Shown one piece after another: positions 47,802-59,640 of a stretch of 64,000 bases of DNA. Positions within the stretch are counted from its first letter, which is position 1; each line of letters begins with the position of its first letter. The DNA is from Anagrus nilaparvatae (Eukaryota; Arthropoda; Insecta; Hymenoptera; Mymaridae): contig JAKSXM010000107.1 in the NCBI GenBank assembly GCA_022575985.1, positions 2,108,001 through 2,172,000 of the forward strand. The letters run 5' to 3'. The translations under genes and the position numbers were made by a program. Under the pieces are notes generated by a model that saw only the letters and a program-made list of their open reading frames with translations, did no database searches and was not told the DNA's origin.

Positions 47802-49735
47802 TGTTCAACATTTGCGTAAAATTTCAAAAAAATTTAGTTATTTATTATGATCAGTGAAATCTTTTAAGAAATATATCTGGATCTTTTTTTGCGGTTATTT
47901 TTACTGAATTTCTGGATAAATAGACATTCAAAAAATAATTATAAAGAGGAATTATTTTACAAATTGTGAAGCTTTTACTGTAAGAAAAAAAATTTGAAAT
48001 ATATGGATGTGTTTTTTTCATTACTGTTAGGAATTTAGGGATTCTGGTGTCAATATGGAACCAAATCTGGAGCAGAGCTTAAAAAAAATATAATTTCTAC
48101 TTTTATTTTATTTTTACGTTTCTTATTTCTTTATTATACTTAAATCTTCTTTTTAGTTGCTCCTTATTATGTCACAGGTTGCAAACCCGTGACATTTTTA
48201 TATAAAAATTTTAAATTATTTATATTTAAATTTTTGCCACTCTGCCCTGATTCGACTGTGATCTTAGACCAATCAGAGATCGATACTCGAACAGAGCAAA
48301 AGAGAAGCGCTCGCGCGCTGAGGCATACTGATGGTAGCCATCACAGAGTGCAGACGTGCATCTCTTTCGTCTCAATCTTAGACATTTTGTTTGGTTTGTT
48401 TTGGTAAATTTGCTTAATTCAAATTGTTTTACCTAAATTCAGTGATTTGTGTTAAGAAATCTTAATATTAAATTAAAAATATTGATTATTTTTATATTTA
48501 TATGGTGATAATTACACCAGTTATCGTAAGGAAAGCACGCAGTCGCTTCCCGTACTTTATACCAACAAACATATTTGTGTGAAATCTGAATATAAAATTC
48601 TGGACATTAATAATTTGATAATTGGCCTTTATAAAGAAGAATTAATTTTTATTTAATTACTCTCCGGAGCTCATCGTCAAGAATATCTTCAAGGTAAATA
48701 CTCCAAGATTACTTGCGTATGTGTGCTTTCGGATTTTTAGTTAGGTTAAATTTCGTATTTTTCTATTAATTAATTAATATTTGATTGTATGGTTTATTTT
48801 TGTAATATTTAGTGAATATAATTGCTTATGCGGAAAGACGCCCTAGATTTCCCATGCTCTCTTGTAATTTTCCCCTTAATATTTGTATCCGGCTTTTCTT
48901 AGAATTTAAGTATTTTCTAGTAAATAACGTTTTCTTTGTATATATTGGTATATAGTTTCGATATTTGCTCTAAAATATCGTGGCGCTCAATGAGCATTTT
49001 ATTTAATTAAAATTAATAATTACTAGATTACCCGGGACGAGTATAAGACTGAGCGAAGCTATAGAAAATTTTTTGATTTATTTTATAATTTTTTTTAAAT
49101 CATTATATTATTATTTCTTATTTAAAAATAATCCAAGTTAAAAATTAATAGTTTCGTATTTAATCATCTGTATAAGTATTATTTTATCGTATATATAGTT
49201 TATTTGGTCTAGGTGTAATTGTTTTGTTTTTTAAAATAAATTTAGGCATATAAATGAAAAAAAATATAATTTATTGAATTATTAATGTATGAAATTGAAT
49301 ATAATTTTTTTTATTTTATTTTTATATTTTAGTGAATATGGTTTTTCAATTTGTGTAAAAACTTTTGTTTGTCTTTAAAAGAAGCACATAGTCGAATAGA
49401 GTCGTATCTATATTTGTAGTAATCTTTTATTAGAATTAAATCGTTTATTGATTTAACTCTACTTAATCCTACCTAAGTGGTACCTAATTGCTTTTCACTG
49501 TCTCCAATATGGAGAAACATTTTATGAATAGTTTGGCCTTGGGATTTATGTATGGTTATTATTATTATTACTATTAGAATTTATTAGGCGCAGGCATGGC
49601 CGATGCGCAACAATTTACAATAGTTTACAGTAAAAAAAAAAATTAATTTGAGTACATATGCGTATGAGTACTTAGAATATAAAAACAGTATAAAATTATA
49701 ATACAATTACAATTGAAAATATTAATACAATAATA
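47802..49735. other. Long AT-rich region without a recognisable gene
   Basis: It contains a near-palindrome ATGTCACAGGTTGCAAACCC..GTGACAT at 48170-48196. A less AT-rich block at about 48230-48380 has CTCGCGCGCTGAGGCATACT. The 72-residue frame at 48189-48407 crosses both but resembles nothing. The word ACTGAGCGAAGCT near 49053 recurs at about 60769, pointing to a shared repeat end. An AAT-rich run at about 49716-49735 leads into the LINE. Confidence 0.5.
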
Positions 49736-51121
49736 ATGAATGATATAATAATTAAGATAACGCTGGACGTCAAAAACGCTTTCAACTCGGCCAGGTGGGA
49801 TGACATGATCCGGTCCCTCGAGTACGATTTCCGGATACCCAGGTATCTGGGTAACGTACTAAAGGATTACCTGCGGGACCGGAGACTGCTCTACGACACG
49901 CTCGACGGAAGGCGTGAAAGGGTTTTGAGTGCAGGCATCGCGCAAGGTTCGGTTCTCGGACCTGATCTGTGGAATGCCTTTTACGATGGCTTGTTGCGCG
50001 TCCACCTCCCGGAAGGAGTTTCCCTGATCGGGTACGCAGACGACGTGGTCCTGACCATAACTGGCAGGAACATGGAAGTGACCCAGGAGAGGTTGAATCT
50101 AGTCATGAGACGGATCAACCTCTGGATGGGCGATCACGGGCTCCAGCTTGCGATCCCAAAAACGGAGATCGTACTGCTGATTCGTCGAAGGGTTCCTACC
50201 GACTTCGATGTAATTATCGACGACGGCGGAAACCCTCACACGATCCGAACCAGAACATCGGTGAAATACCTGGGAGTTCAGCTTGATAACAAGCTAACCT
50301 TCTGGGAGCAATTTCAGAGGTCGTGTGAAAAGGCAGCGTCGGCCGCATCCTCCCTGTCAAGACTCATGGCCAACATTGGGGGACCCAAACCAGGGAAGCG
50401 AAGGCTCCTGATGTCAGTCGTCAACTCTGTCCTGCTCTATGGATCAGAAGTCTGGGCGAAGACCACAGAAACTGCCAAGTACAGACGAAAAATATCGTCG
50501 GTACAGAGGCAAGCGGCAGTGAGGATCGCCTGCGGATACCACACGGTATCTCTAGAGGCGATCCAGGTTGTTGCTTCGGTGATACCCATTGACCTGCTAG
50601 CGTTGGAGCGGAAATTCATCTACGAGAGCGTAGATGAGCGCGAAGTGGCTTCCACTCGTGCCCGCTTCAACTCTATGAAAGCATGGAAGAAACGATGGAA
50701 AAAGAACCAAGAGAAAAATGACCTATGGACGCGCAGACTGATCTCAGACCTGCAGGCATGGATGGGACGACAGCATGGGGAGGTGGATTTCTACCTTACT
50801 CAGTTCTTAACTGGACACGGGTATTTCCGTGTTATGTTGAAGCATTGGCATAAGGTTGCAACAAAGGAGTGCTTGCACTGTCCGGGCGTGGATGATACAG
50901 TAGAGCACACATTCGAAGAATGTGAACGCGGAGGGGCGCCCGCCCTTCCCGATTTGGAGGCCGGAGACGGTGGTCCCGGAAATGATACGGAGTTCCGAAA
51001 ACTGGAACAAAGTAGCAGAGTACGTAAGGACCACCTTGTTGGAGAAGAAGGAGGAGGGCTTTCTATCGTAGAGAGCTCTCCTGCCCCTAGGCAGGAGGGA
51101 AGGCAGCGGCCAGCTGCCTAG
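49736..51121 (+). pseudogene. R1-clade reverse transcriptase, truncated and frameshifted
   Basis: RT block A is ITLDVKNAFNSARW (about residues 8-21), block B GIAQGSVLGPDLWNAFYDGL (about 66-86), and the catalytic block C GYADDVVLT (about 98-106). VKYLGVQLDNKLTFWEQF lies at about 176. The C-terminal cysteine-histidine motif CLHCPGVDDTVEHTFEEC lies at about 380-397. RT makes cDNA at a nicked genomic site. The endonuclease and ORF1 are absent because of 5' truncation. After the Cys motif the expected ending (ENWNKVAEYVRTTLLEKKEE, GFLS stop) is found in another frame, ending at about 51071, so a frameshift lies near 50930 in the GGCGCCCGCC area. The last 60 residues of the open frame (up to 51121) are therefore not authentic. 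The ATG at 49736 belongs to flanking DNA. Confidence 0.88.
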
Positions 51122-51228
51122 GCTGCGCGTCCCAAACTGAAGTTATACCTGAAAAGGGAGTTCCGGTTTGGGACAAACAAGCGCGGGGGGTTTAAAGTGT
51201 GTTTATCCAGTAAGAATCTGGGGCGTAG

Positions 51229-51320
51229 CCGGCGACCACGGTCGCCGGTAGTCTCCCAGTTGTACACTTTGTACAACTGGGCGGTCATGGAAATTTGCGG
51301 GTCTTTAAAAGGCCCGCAAA
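51229..51320 (+). ncRNA. Three consecutive hairpins in the LINE 3' UTR
   Basis: Hairpin 1 is 51229-51248 (CCGGCGACC/GGTCGCCGG). Hairpin 2 is 51255-51281 (CCCAGTTGTAC/GTACAACTGGG). Hairpin 3 is 51294-51320 (TTTGCGGG/CCCGCAAA, with a loop TCTTTAAAAGG). All have perfect stems of 8-11 bp. In LINEs a 3' UTR structure is often what the RT recognises, so this may be the recognition element. Confidence 0.7.
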
Positions 51321-51379
51321 CACTCCATGGCTGATGCAAGACTCACATATTTCCCTTAAAAAAAAAAAAAAAAAAAAAG

Positions 51380-52058
51380 ATAAAATGAAAAGAAAAAATT
51401 AATTATACATAATGCTGTACATAAATTTAGAAAATTAAAATAAGTTTGGATTTATATAAAAATTTATAATAATTTGATTATTTATTTTATAGAATAATTA
51501 AATTTAAAGATAAATATAATTAAACACATAGATATTTAAAGTATATAATAATACATTGAAAATTCTTTTGTAGAATTTTAGATTAATGAATTGAAAAATT
51601 AATTTATAGAAATTATTGTAATTTAATTATTGGTTTTTAATTAAATTCTCCTAAACGTAAATTTTGACATAAAAATAAAAATAAAACTAAAAATAAGTGT
51701 TAATTTACACACCAAAAATTCATTTGTATGCTTACAGAAACATAATTTAGAATATTTATCATAATTTGACTATTTTGTTTTGAATTGAAAATTTAAAGTT
51801 AAGAAAAATATAAAGTAAATAAACTAGATTTAAAAGTATATAATAGATTGAAAATTTAAATGCATAGTTAAAGATAGGATACTTGAATTAAAATATTAAT
51901 AATATTAAACTGAAACTTTACTTGTAAAATTATAGATACAAAAATTGAAATATTTTTATATAAATTATCATAATTTAATTATTGATTTTTAATAAAATTC
52001 TTAGTAAGTAAACTTGAAGAAAAATTTATAATTAATGAACGTAAAAATAATCATTACT
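51380..52058. other. AT-rich spacer
   Basis: Short related words (AATTATTGTAATTTAATTATTG near 51613, and TCATAATTTAATTATTG near 51968) recur, suggesting a degenerate duplication. No gene. Confidence 0.5.
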
Positions 52059-52841
52059 TTAAAATAAATTAAATAAATTTTCAAGATCAGTAGTTGGCGT
52101 GATAGGCTCAGATGATTGACCCTTTAGCTTTGCAAAAATGGCACCTTCATAAGAATACACATATACATCTTTATTATTCTGGAAATGCTTTTTGATGCGC
52201 TGATATTCAGTATATAATTCATTACTTAAAAGATCATTACAATATATTTTCTTATTTGCTTGTACATGAGATACAAAAGCTGAATTTAAAATATCTTGAA
52301 ATGTTATTTTACCATGACGGCGCTTGAGATCCATGACAAACTTACGAACTTGTGACGACGAAAATTTAATAACTAAATTTATTGAATTATAGCTCTGATC
52401 TGATTTCTGATTGTTAGCTTTGAATTGTCGAATATTTAAAATGTGAGAAGTCAAATAGCCTGCACCAATTTTATTCAAAAAGTTGAAAACAATAGTCTGG
52501 TTATCTAAAGAGCAATCTTCTGGTAAACCGGTTAAAAGGACTTCAGTACAATTATAAGAAAAATCTAAATTTGAGCAAATTTGATCTGTATTAGTTTCTG
52601 CAACAATGATTGCTTGGCGAAGAGTTTTTATTTCATTATTTGATGAAGAAATTTCTTCTATATTTTTCAATACTTGAGAATTAACATTTTTTAATTCTTG
52701 AGCAATTTCTTGTAAGGATATCCCAAAACCTTCTAATGCCTTATAACGTCCCTGAATAAGTTGTTTAATATCACTATTTAATAAAAGTTCTTGAAGCTCA
52801 GTCATTGCAAATAATTTATGAGAATTTAATCGATATTTCAA
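52059..52841 (-). CDS. FP/ORF1-like protein of transposon origin (intact, 260 residues)
   Basis: This is an uninterrupted minus-strand ORF. A second ATG at 52805 (MTELQELLLNSDIKQL) would give 248 residues and is an equally good start. Residues about 45-90 (LKNVNSQVLKNIEEISSSNN onward) form a heptad-like coiled coil. Next comes TEVLLTGLPEDCSLDN, an RRM-like strand-loop seen in LINE ORF1/FP-type proteins. Then come INLVIKFSSSQVRKFVMDLK and KIYCNDLLSNELYTEYQRI, and the C-terminal VYVYSYEGAIFAKLKG. This layout is that of insect FP-domain and LINE ORF1 (transposase_22-like) nucleic-acid-binding chaperones. No RT follows it. It lies about 400 bases beyond the end of the Helitron remnant on the same strand, and could be captured cargo or the survivor of a separate element. 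Confidence 0.65.
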   Translation of the reverse strand: MKYRLNSHKLFAMTELQELLLNSDIKQLIQGRYKALEGFGISLQEIAQELKNVNSQVLKNIEEISSSNNEIKTLRQAIIVAETNTDQICSNLDFSYNCTEVLLTGLPEDCSLDNQTIVFNFLNKIGAGYLTSHILNIRQFKANNQKSDQSYNSINLVIKFSSSQVRKFVMDLKRRHGKITFQDILNSAFVSHVQANKKIYCNDLLSNELYTEYQRIKKHFQNNKDVYVYSYEGAIFAKLKGQSSEPITPTTDLENLFNLF

Positions 52842-53219
52842 ATATATAAATTAATAAAAATAAATAAATACTCAGAACTAATGTAAATAAGTATTTATTA
52901 TTTGATTGTCGATAAGTTAGAAAAGATTTATTTTATACAAATATACAATATGAAATTTAGCACTATTTAAAGTTGATAACCACTGACATGAATTGTACGA
53001 GGCTTAAACTTTTTTACTAATTTTTTCAAAACACTAACACTTTTTATGTCCAATTATCTGATTAAATTATTTCACTATCTTAAAAATATATTTACATATA
53101 CTTAGAAAAATTATTTAACACTTAGAGAAGTAAGAAAAAATAAAAATTTGAAGAGCGATTTAACAGATATGTTTTGTACTCATACGCACATGCGCATATT
53201 TTATATGAAGGTTATTGAA
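52842..53219. other. AT-rich spacer
   Basis: No gene or repeat is recognised. The Helitron 3' end may lie here, but no CTRR with hairpin is convincing. Confidence 0.4.
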
Positions 53220-56040
53220 TATAATGACATAAGTGGTCATTGTATTCGGCTGCATTGTATTTTATTATATGTCCATGTACGGTTTAGAGGTATTATTGGA
53301 AATAGATTTTTATATAAATAGGGTCCTTTATAATTATCAAATTCTACCATGATAGCTTCTGGTAATTGCGGTGGTGAATTATTTTCAGCATAAATTATTT
53401 CTCTCACATATCCTAAAGTACCATTTATTAAACCTCCTTCAGTCCATAAGTTTGCCCGTAACGACACGACAATTTTTAGATAAGTATAAAACATTTTGTA
53501 ACCCTGATCATCTGAACAACGAATGGCTACATTAGGTGCATTTGTGGCTACAATTCGAGCTACTGGGTTTCCTGTGGTTTTAAATGTTTTTCGTTATGTG
53601 CATCTACTTGTATGCATTTCGGGTATAAATGTATTGCATTTTCAAACGTATCCAATTCGTTTTTAGGTATTATAGATTCTCCTCTATTATGCAGTGCTTC
53701 GTAATTTTCCTGCGACAATTCTGCATTTGCTATTTCATCTAAAAATTTTGAATGTGGTGTTTGATTTCCTTCGGTGTGCATTTTGTAAACAGAAATATTT
53801 CTGACATTCTTTAAAAACAAGTTCTCCTTGCGAATGCATTTTGTCAGTAGATTTTTTTTAACTAAATATTGCCGTATGTCCTACCAGGGTTAATTGGTTA
53901 TAATCTCCGAATAAGTATATTATTATTCCACCAAAAGGTTCATCAATTTTGTTAGCCAAAATTTCTCTACACCGTGATTCTATTTGATATAAAGTACGTA
54001 AACCTATTAATAACATTTCGTCAATAAACAGAAATTTCAAATTTTTTAATTCAGTTTGTAGTTTGTTGCCTTTTTTATTTTCTAATGAACCAAATTGTTT
54101 ATAATTTATAGGTAATCGTAGTAATGAGTGATATGTTTTTCCATATACATTTACAGCAGCCATGCCAGTACGTGCTCCGATTTTGACTGCATCTTCCCCG
54201 AAAGCAGATGTTATCATTTTTATAATAATAATAATAATAATTTATTTCCAATTCAAATAATATATACAATAATGTTACATATCATAGGCCTACAGTAGGT
54301 AATAACCTGTACATAGGAGGAATCAGTATATAATAATAAAAAATAATACTTAAAATTAATTATAATAATAAAACTAAAATTAGAAAAGGGTTAGAGCAAC
54401 ACATCTATAAATTAGTTAACAATATGATAAAATAGACTAGATTTTAGAATTGAATATCCAATTTTTGATATTATATTTAGAGCTTTTTTTGTTTATATCA
54501 AGCATTTTTAGATTACTTGGTAATTGATTAAATAGTTTTATTGCTTGATAGCTGTATACTTTCTTACCAACTTCCATTTCTTTTATTACTGTGCTTTATC
54601 CTGATCCTGCTTTTCCTTGTACTATTACTCTTTTGATCATATTGGATGTTAATGTATTATTTTTAATCGCGTCTATTTGTCCTTTTAAACAGTTTAAAAC
54701 TTCTTGTTGATCTTCTGTAAATTGTATATTTTTTTTCTCGTCATCTGAATTTTGTTTGTTTGAATTATCTGATTTATAATTTTTTTAAAAATTTTCAATA
54801 TCATCTTTAGATGGTATATTTTTGTCTGTTATATTCCAATCGTAGCATATATCAATTTGTCTTTTTCCTAATTCTATGTTATCAATATTTTCACAGTATC
54901 CAGATAAATATTAAAATGGATTTCTAATCATGTCATCATTTAAGGATTCAGGAATTTCATCTGTTTCTTCATATTCATGTAAATTTATTTCATTTTCTTC
55001 ACTAATGTTTAAAGAATTATATAGTTCCTTCTATGAATCATGATTTAAATTATTAATTAGAATATCATTCTTATTATTTCTAAATGATACATTTAAAATA
55101 CAATGTAACTTATAATATTTTTCATCTTCTGTTTCATTGTCAACAAGGTTTATTTTCGGAAATATTCTTACAATGCATTCTTTTCGTCTTTTTATAAATT
55201 TATTGTTGTAAACTCTGTAGTGTTTACAAAAATTTATCAAATTTAAATCCTCAAGTTCAGGTGGTCTTATTTTATATGTCTCAATTAATGTTGAATCATT
55301 TGCTTCCATAATTTCTTTAGTTTCGTTGCATATGTAAAATGAATAAAATTTTAAAATAATTTATTTTAACAATTAATATTTATACATTTTAAATAGATAT
55401 ATATTGAATTAATACCTTAACTGATTTCCATTCTTCATCTTGTATAACTAATGTAAGATATGTTCGTGAACTGTGGTAAAGAGGCCAACTTATGAGTAAA
55501 TGTATTACTTTTTGTGCACTGTAATCACGTTCATTTAAAGTAGAAATAAATAATTTTTGAATTGCTGTTTTTGCGTGTAAATTATCTGACATCGATTGGA
55601 AAATTTCGTTCAAACATTCCTGTAAATTTTTTGAAATTTTTCACCCTTTGATGCGTAGTTGGCGATGTAATAATATACTGCTTGTTCAGAGACAATCGGT
55701 GAGAAATCTGTATTTGCTCGCCAAATCGATATTATTTATCGTTGTATTAATTGATCATTTCGTTTTGGATGATATCTGAAATACCCATCTGAATTGTCTA
55801 TGCAACATTTTGTTTTTAGAGGTTGCGGAAACTTGAAACGACATGTAAGTTTATTTGATTTGTATTTGTAACGTAAGCAATGTTTGCCATGTATTGTATG
55901 TCTTTGCAATCGATTTAATAAATGTATTAAATCGTTTGTCAATTGATCCTTTTTTATACCTGAAAAATTCTCTTTAGATGGATGAGAAACGCCTATATCA
56001 TGTCTTGGGTTAATAGCTAAACAGTTAGTTTAATTATTTC
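53220..56040 (-). pseudogene. Helitron Rep-helicase remnant (Pif1-type helicase, decayed)
   Basis: Read on the minus strand from 56040 downward: HDIGVSHPSKENF, LLNRLQRHTIHGKHCLRYKY and CRFKFPQPL (Helitron N-region); IFQSMSDNLHAKTAIQKLF and LISWPLYHSSR; YKIRPPELEDLNLINF with RRKECIVRIFP. Then comes the Pif1 helicase: FTEDQQEVLNCLKGQIDAI, Walker A as VQGKAGSG-stop-ST (the lysine codon is TAA), RTGMAAVNVYGKTYHSLLRL, motif II FLFIDEM, EPFGGIIIYLFGDYNQL, FENAIHLYPKCIQVDAHN, VARIVATNAPNVAIR, and VSLRANLWTEGGLINGTLGY. Such proteins cut, unwind and rolling-circle-copy Helitrons. At least five frameshifts, several stops and a nested LINE fragment inactivate it. The HUH endonuclease motif and the final helicase motif (TIHKSQG) are not found. 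Confidence 0.82.
54219..54590 (-). mobile_element. LINE 3'-end fragment nested in the helicase remnant
   Basis: The minus strand reads VGKKVYSYQAIKLFNQLPSN, then NIKNWIFN and stop, the C-terminus typical of CR1/Jockey-like LINE RTs. This is followed by about 230 bases of 3' UTR and an ATT/AAT microsatellite tail (54219-54242). It sits exactly between the helicase's STVIKEM and ITSAFGEDA. A short duplication (ATAAAAGAAATG versus ATAAAAATG) flanks it, a target duplication of about 10 bp. Confidence 0.75.
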
Positions 56041-56855
56041 TAAGGGTGCGTTAAGCGTATCACAATTATTTTTTGCGATGGTAGCGGCTTCTAATAGGAT
56101 ATTTTAGGAACCATTTTATTTTTATATTTATTTATTCAGCGAGTGAGATAATCGATATTTTTTTTTATTAAAATGTTTTTAAATTTTCTTGAATATTCCT
56201 AGATAATGTAAAAATTTTTTTTTTTTTCGTAAACATCGAAATTTTCTATATAAAATTTAAAAAAATGTTATTTTTTATGTGGAGTTTATTTTTACTAGCT
56301 GATTGGCCTCGCGATGCTCGGCTTAACCAATTAAAACATCTTTTGCATTAATTTATTTATATTTTGATCATATATGTTTAGTTATAATAAATTTAATCAT
56401 AGGTGATTAAAAAGCAATTAATTTTTATTTACAAATGAATGAGAACAGAATTAATTTTATACCTCTAAATTTATTAACACAGAAATTTTATAATAAATAT
56501 TAAGAAAAAGTTACATGATTATTTATAAATATTTACAACTAATGAGGTATATTTTATAACATTAATAATTATTAATAATAAATAATAATTGAAAATAGAA
56601 TATAGTAATATTCAGATTTTTTAACAAAATTTGCAGTTTATTTCATACTGTAGACAATGAATTTTGGAATATTTTCAATTTTCATATACATCACAACTGA
56701 TATTGTAGACAATCAATATGAATTTTACTATATAATGAAATTTTCATACTTTTTGTTTGTTGATATAAAAAGGACAGAAAATATCCATTTTACTCCATAG
56801 TGAAATTTTTTGTGTTTTTTTACTTATAATTTCATATATATTTTTTTCATAAACT
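56041..56855. other. AT-rich region with a repeat copy
   Basis: It includes the 160-bp repeat described separately (56137-56296). Next is TACTAGCTGATTGGCCTCGC at about 56293, an unusual GC word typical of a transposon terminus. The remainder is AT-rich non-coding DNA. Confidence 0.5.
56137..56296 (+). repeat. 160-bp direct repeat, copy 1
   Basis: It matches 60276-60435 (CAGCGAGTGA.ATAATCGATA, TTCGTAAACATCGAAATTTT, TTTTTTATGTGGAGTT) in the same orientation, about 4.14 kb apart. The two copies bracket the 280-bp tandem array. Confidence 0.8.
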
Positions 56856-59640
56856 ATACGCCATTATAAATTTTTTTTTAACAGTCTCCTGTTTTATAGA
56901 AAAGTTGGAATTTCAAATATTTTTATGCAATGATTGCATTCAAATATTTTTGTAATTTCAAAAATTTTAATCCAATGATTGCATTAAAATTTTTTTTTGT
57001 ATTTGTCTTGTTTTGTATGAAATTTGTATTCTTAAATTTTTTTATGCAATGATAACATTGAAATTTTTTTATTGACTTTAGCAGAAACTATACTCTCTAA
57101 ATCGTAAAGTGTAAATTCACCTAAAAATTTACACCTTAACACCTTATAAGTAGTAAATTTTAAATATACACTCTATAAGGAGTAAATTTTTACGTTTACA
57201 CCCTTCGCGTATAGTGTAGTTTTAAATTTACTACTTATAAGGTGTAAATTTAAAATTTACACTCTAGTCGATGTTTTTTAAAAACTAACCCCAAAATTTT
57301 AAAATGCGCGATACTGATTTCAGTATTCTTAGGTGAATTGAATGTTTAAAAATTATTTTTAAAGCCAAATTTATTTATTTTTAATTCTTATTATTGTTTA
57401 TTTAAAACGACTTGAATGTTTAGTAACACATAAAATGGGTTAACGAAAAAGCGTAAACATATCATATGTTTTTATTCTCGCGCCTCATTGTCAAAAGTAA
57501 TGTTGAAAAAGGATTCGTGGTCTCGTATATAATTTTTATTACTTTTTATAAAAATTGCAACTTACCTCTGAATTATAATAATTTATCTAATTAAATTAAC
57601 AAAAATACATAAACAATGCTATTGAAAAATTTATATTAAGCATTTCATTCGGGTAAGCAATACAGAAAAAATATTAAGCTACGAGACCACGACTCCTTTT
57701 TCAACATTACTTTTGACAATGAGGCGCGAGAATAAAAACATATATGATATGTTTACGCTTTTTCGTTAACCCATTTTATGTGTTACTAAACATTCAAGTC
57801 GTTTTAAATAAATAAACAATAATAAAAATTAAAAATAAATAAATTTGGCTTTAAAAATAATTTTTAAACATTCAATTCACCTAAGAATACTGAAATCAGT
57901 ATCGCGCATTTTAAAATTTTGGGGTTAGTTTTTAAAAAACATCGACTAGAGTGTAAATTTTAAATTTATACCTTATAAGTAGTAAATTCAAAACTACACT
58001 ATACGCGAAGGGTGTAAACGTAAAAATTTACTCCTTATAGAGTGTATATTTAAAATTTACTACTTATAAGGTGTTAAGGTGTAAATTTTTAGGTGAATTT
58101 ACACTTTACGATTTAGAGAGTACGCCATTATAAATTTTTTTCTAATAGTCTCCTGTTTTATAGAAAAGTTGGAATTTCATACATTTTTATGCAATGATTG
58201 CATTGAAATATTTTTGTCATTTCAAATACTTTTATGCAATGATTGCATTGAAATATTTTTGTAATTTCAAAAATTTTTATGCAATGATTGCATTAAAATT
58301 TTTTTTTGTATTTGTCTTGTTTTGTATGAAAATTGTATTCTTAAATTTTTTTATGCAATGATAACATTGAAATTTTTTTATTGACTTTAGTAGAAACTAT
58401 ACGCCATTATAAATTTTTTTCTAATAGTCTCCTGTTTTATAGAAAAGTTGGAATTTCATACATTTTTATGCAATGATTGCATTGAAATATTTTTGTCATT
58501 TCAAATACTTTTATGCAATGATTGCATTGAAATATTTTTGTAATTTCAAAAATTTTTATGCAATGATTGCATTAAAATTTTTTTTTGTATTTGTCTTGTT
58601 TTGTATGAAAATTGTATTCTTAAATTTTTTTATGCAATGATAACATTGACATTTTTTTATTGACTTTAGTAGAAACTATACGCCATTATAAATTTTTTTC
58701 TAATAGTCTCCTGTTTTATAGAAAAGTTGGAATTTCATACATTTTTATGCAATGAATGCATTAAAATATTTTTGTAATTTCAAATACTTTTATGCAATGA
58801 TTGCATTGAAATATTTTTGTAATTTCAAAAATTTTTATGCAATGTTTGCATTAAAATTTTTTTTTGTATTTGTCTTGTTTTATATGAAAATTGTATCTTT
58901 AAATTTTTTTATGCAATGATAGCACTGAAATTTTTTTAATGACTTTAGCCGAAATTATACGCCATTCTAAATTTTTTTCTAATAGTCTCCTGTTTTATAC
59001 AAAAGTTGTAATTTTAAATATTTTTATGCAGCGATAGCATTGAAATTTTTTTATTGACTTTACCAGAAACTATACGCCATTATAAATTTTTTTCTAATAG
59101 TCTCTTGTTTTATAGAAAAGTTGTAATTTCAAATATTTTTATGCAATCATTGCATTGAAATATTTTTGTAATTTAAAAAATTTTAATCCAATGATTGCAT
59201 TAAAATTTTTTTTTGTATTTGTCTTGTTTTGTATGAAAATTGTATTCTTAAATTTTTTTATGCAATGATAACATTGAAATTTTTTTATTGACTTTAGCAG
59301 AAACTATACGCCATTATAAATTTTTTTCTAATAGTCTCCTGTTTTATAGAAAAGTTGGAATTTCAAATATTTTTATGCAATAATTGCATTGAGAAAATTT
59401 TTATGCAATGATTGCATTAAAATTTTTTTTGTATTTGTCTTGTTTTATAAGAAAATTGTATTTTTTTATTGACTTTACCAGAAGCAATACACCATTATAA
59501 ATTTTTTTCTAACAGTCTCCTGTTTTATAGAAAAGTTGTAATTTCAAATATTTTTATACAATGATTGCATTTAAATATTTTTTTAATTTTATATATTTTT
59601 ATGCAATGGTAGCATTCAAATTTTTAAATTTAAATATATA
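56856..59640 (+). repeat. Tandem array of about 280-bp units
   Basis: Units start TACGCCATTATAAATTTTTT at 56856, 58123, 58400, 58679, 58958, 59073, 59307 and 59488. Intact units are 277-279 bp. The others are shortened by deletion. Each holds several small sub-repeats around TATGCAATGATTGCATT, a short palindrome. The first unit is split by the TA-flanked element. Confidence 0.9.
57093..58122. mobile_element. 1,030-bp TA-flanked foldback element
   Basis: The ends are CTCTCTAAATCGTAAAGTG and its exact inverse, flanked by a TA duplication (57091-57092 and 58123-58124). The target, reconstructed from sister array units, is ACTATACGCC, so insertion and duplication are unambiguous. The arms are about 430 bp and nearly perfect inverse copies, and the loop spans about 57530-57685. 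TA duplication is typical of the Tc1/mariner group. No transposase is present. Within the arms GTGTAAATTT-type words repeat in both directions. Confidence 0.9.

Larger units (their letters stand above)
49736..51379 (+). mobile_element. 5'-truncated R1-clade non-LTR retrotransposon
   Basis: This block of about 1.6 kb is near 50% GC in surroundings below 30%. It comprises an RT-to-C-terminus ORF, a 3' UTR (about 51072-51356) with three hairpins, and an A-run of about 19 (51360-51378). Homology begins abruptly at about 49755 within RT (LDVKNAF), so the 5' end was truncated during target-primed reverse transcription. No convincing target duplication is seen, and the flanks are AT-rich and not ribosomal. 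Confidence 0.9.

Noticed and set aside
48189..48407. 72-residue frame with a GC-rich middle as a possible gene
   Set aside because: It has no recognisable motif, and the palindrome and composition suggest a repeat end.
50437..51339. Minus-strand frames within and after the R1-clade LINE
   Set aside because: They are antisense shadows of GC-rich coding sequence and of the hairpin-containing 3' UTR.
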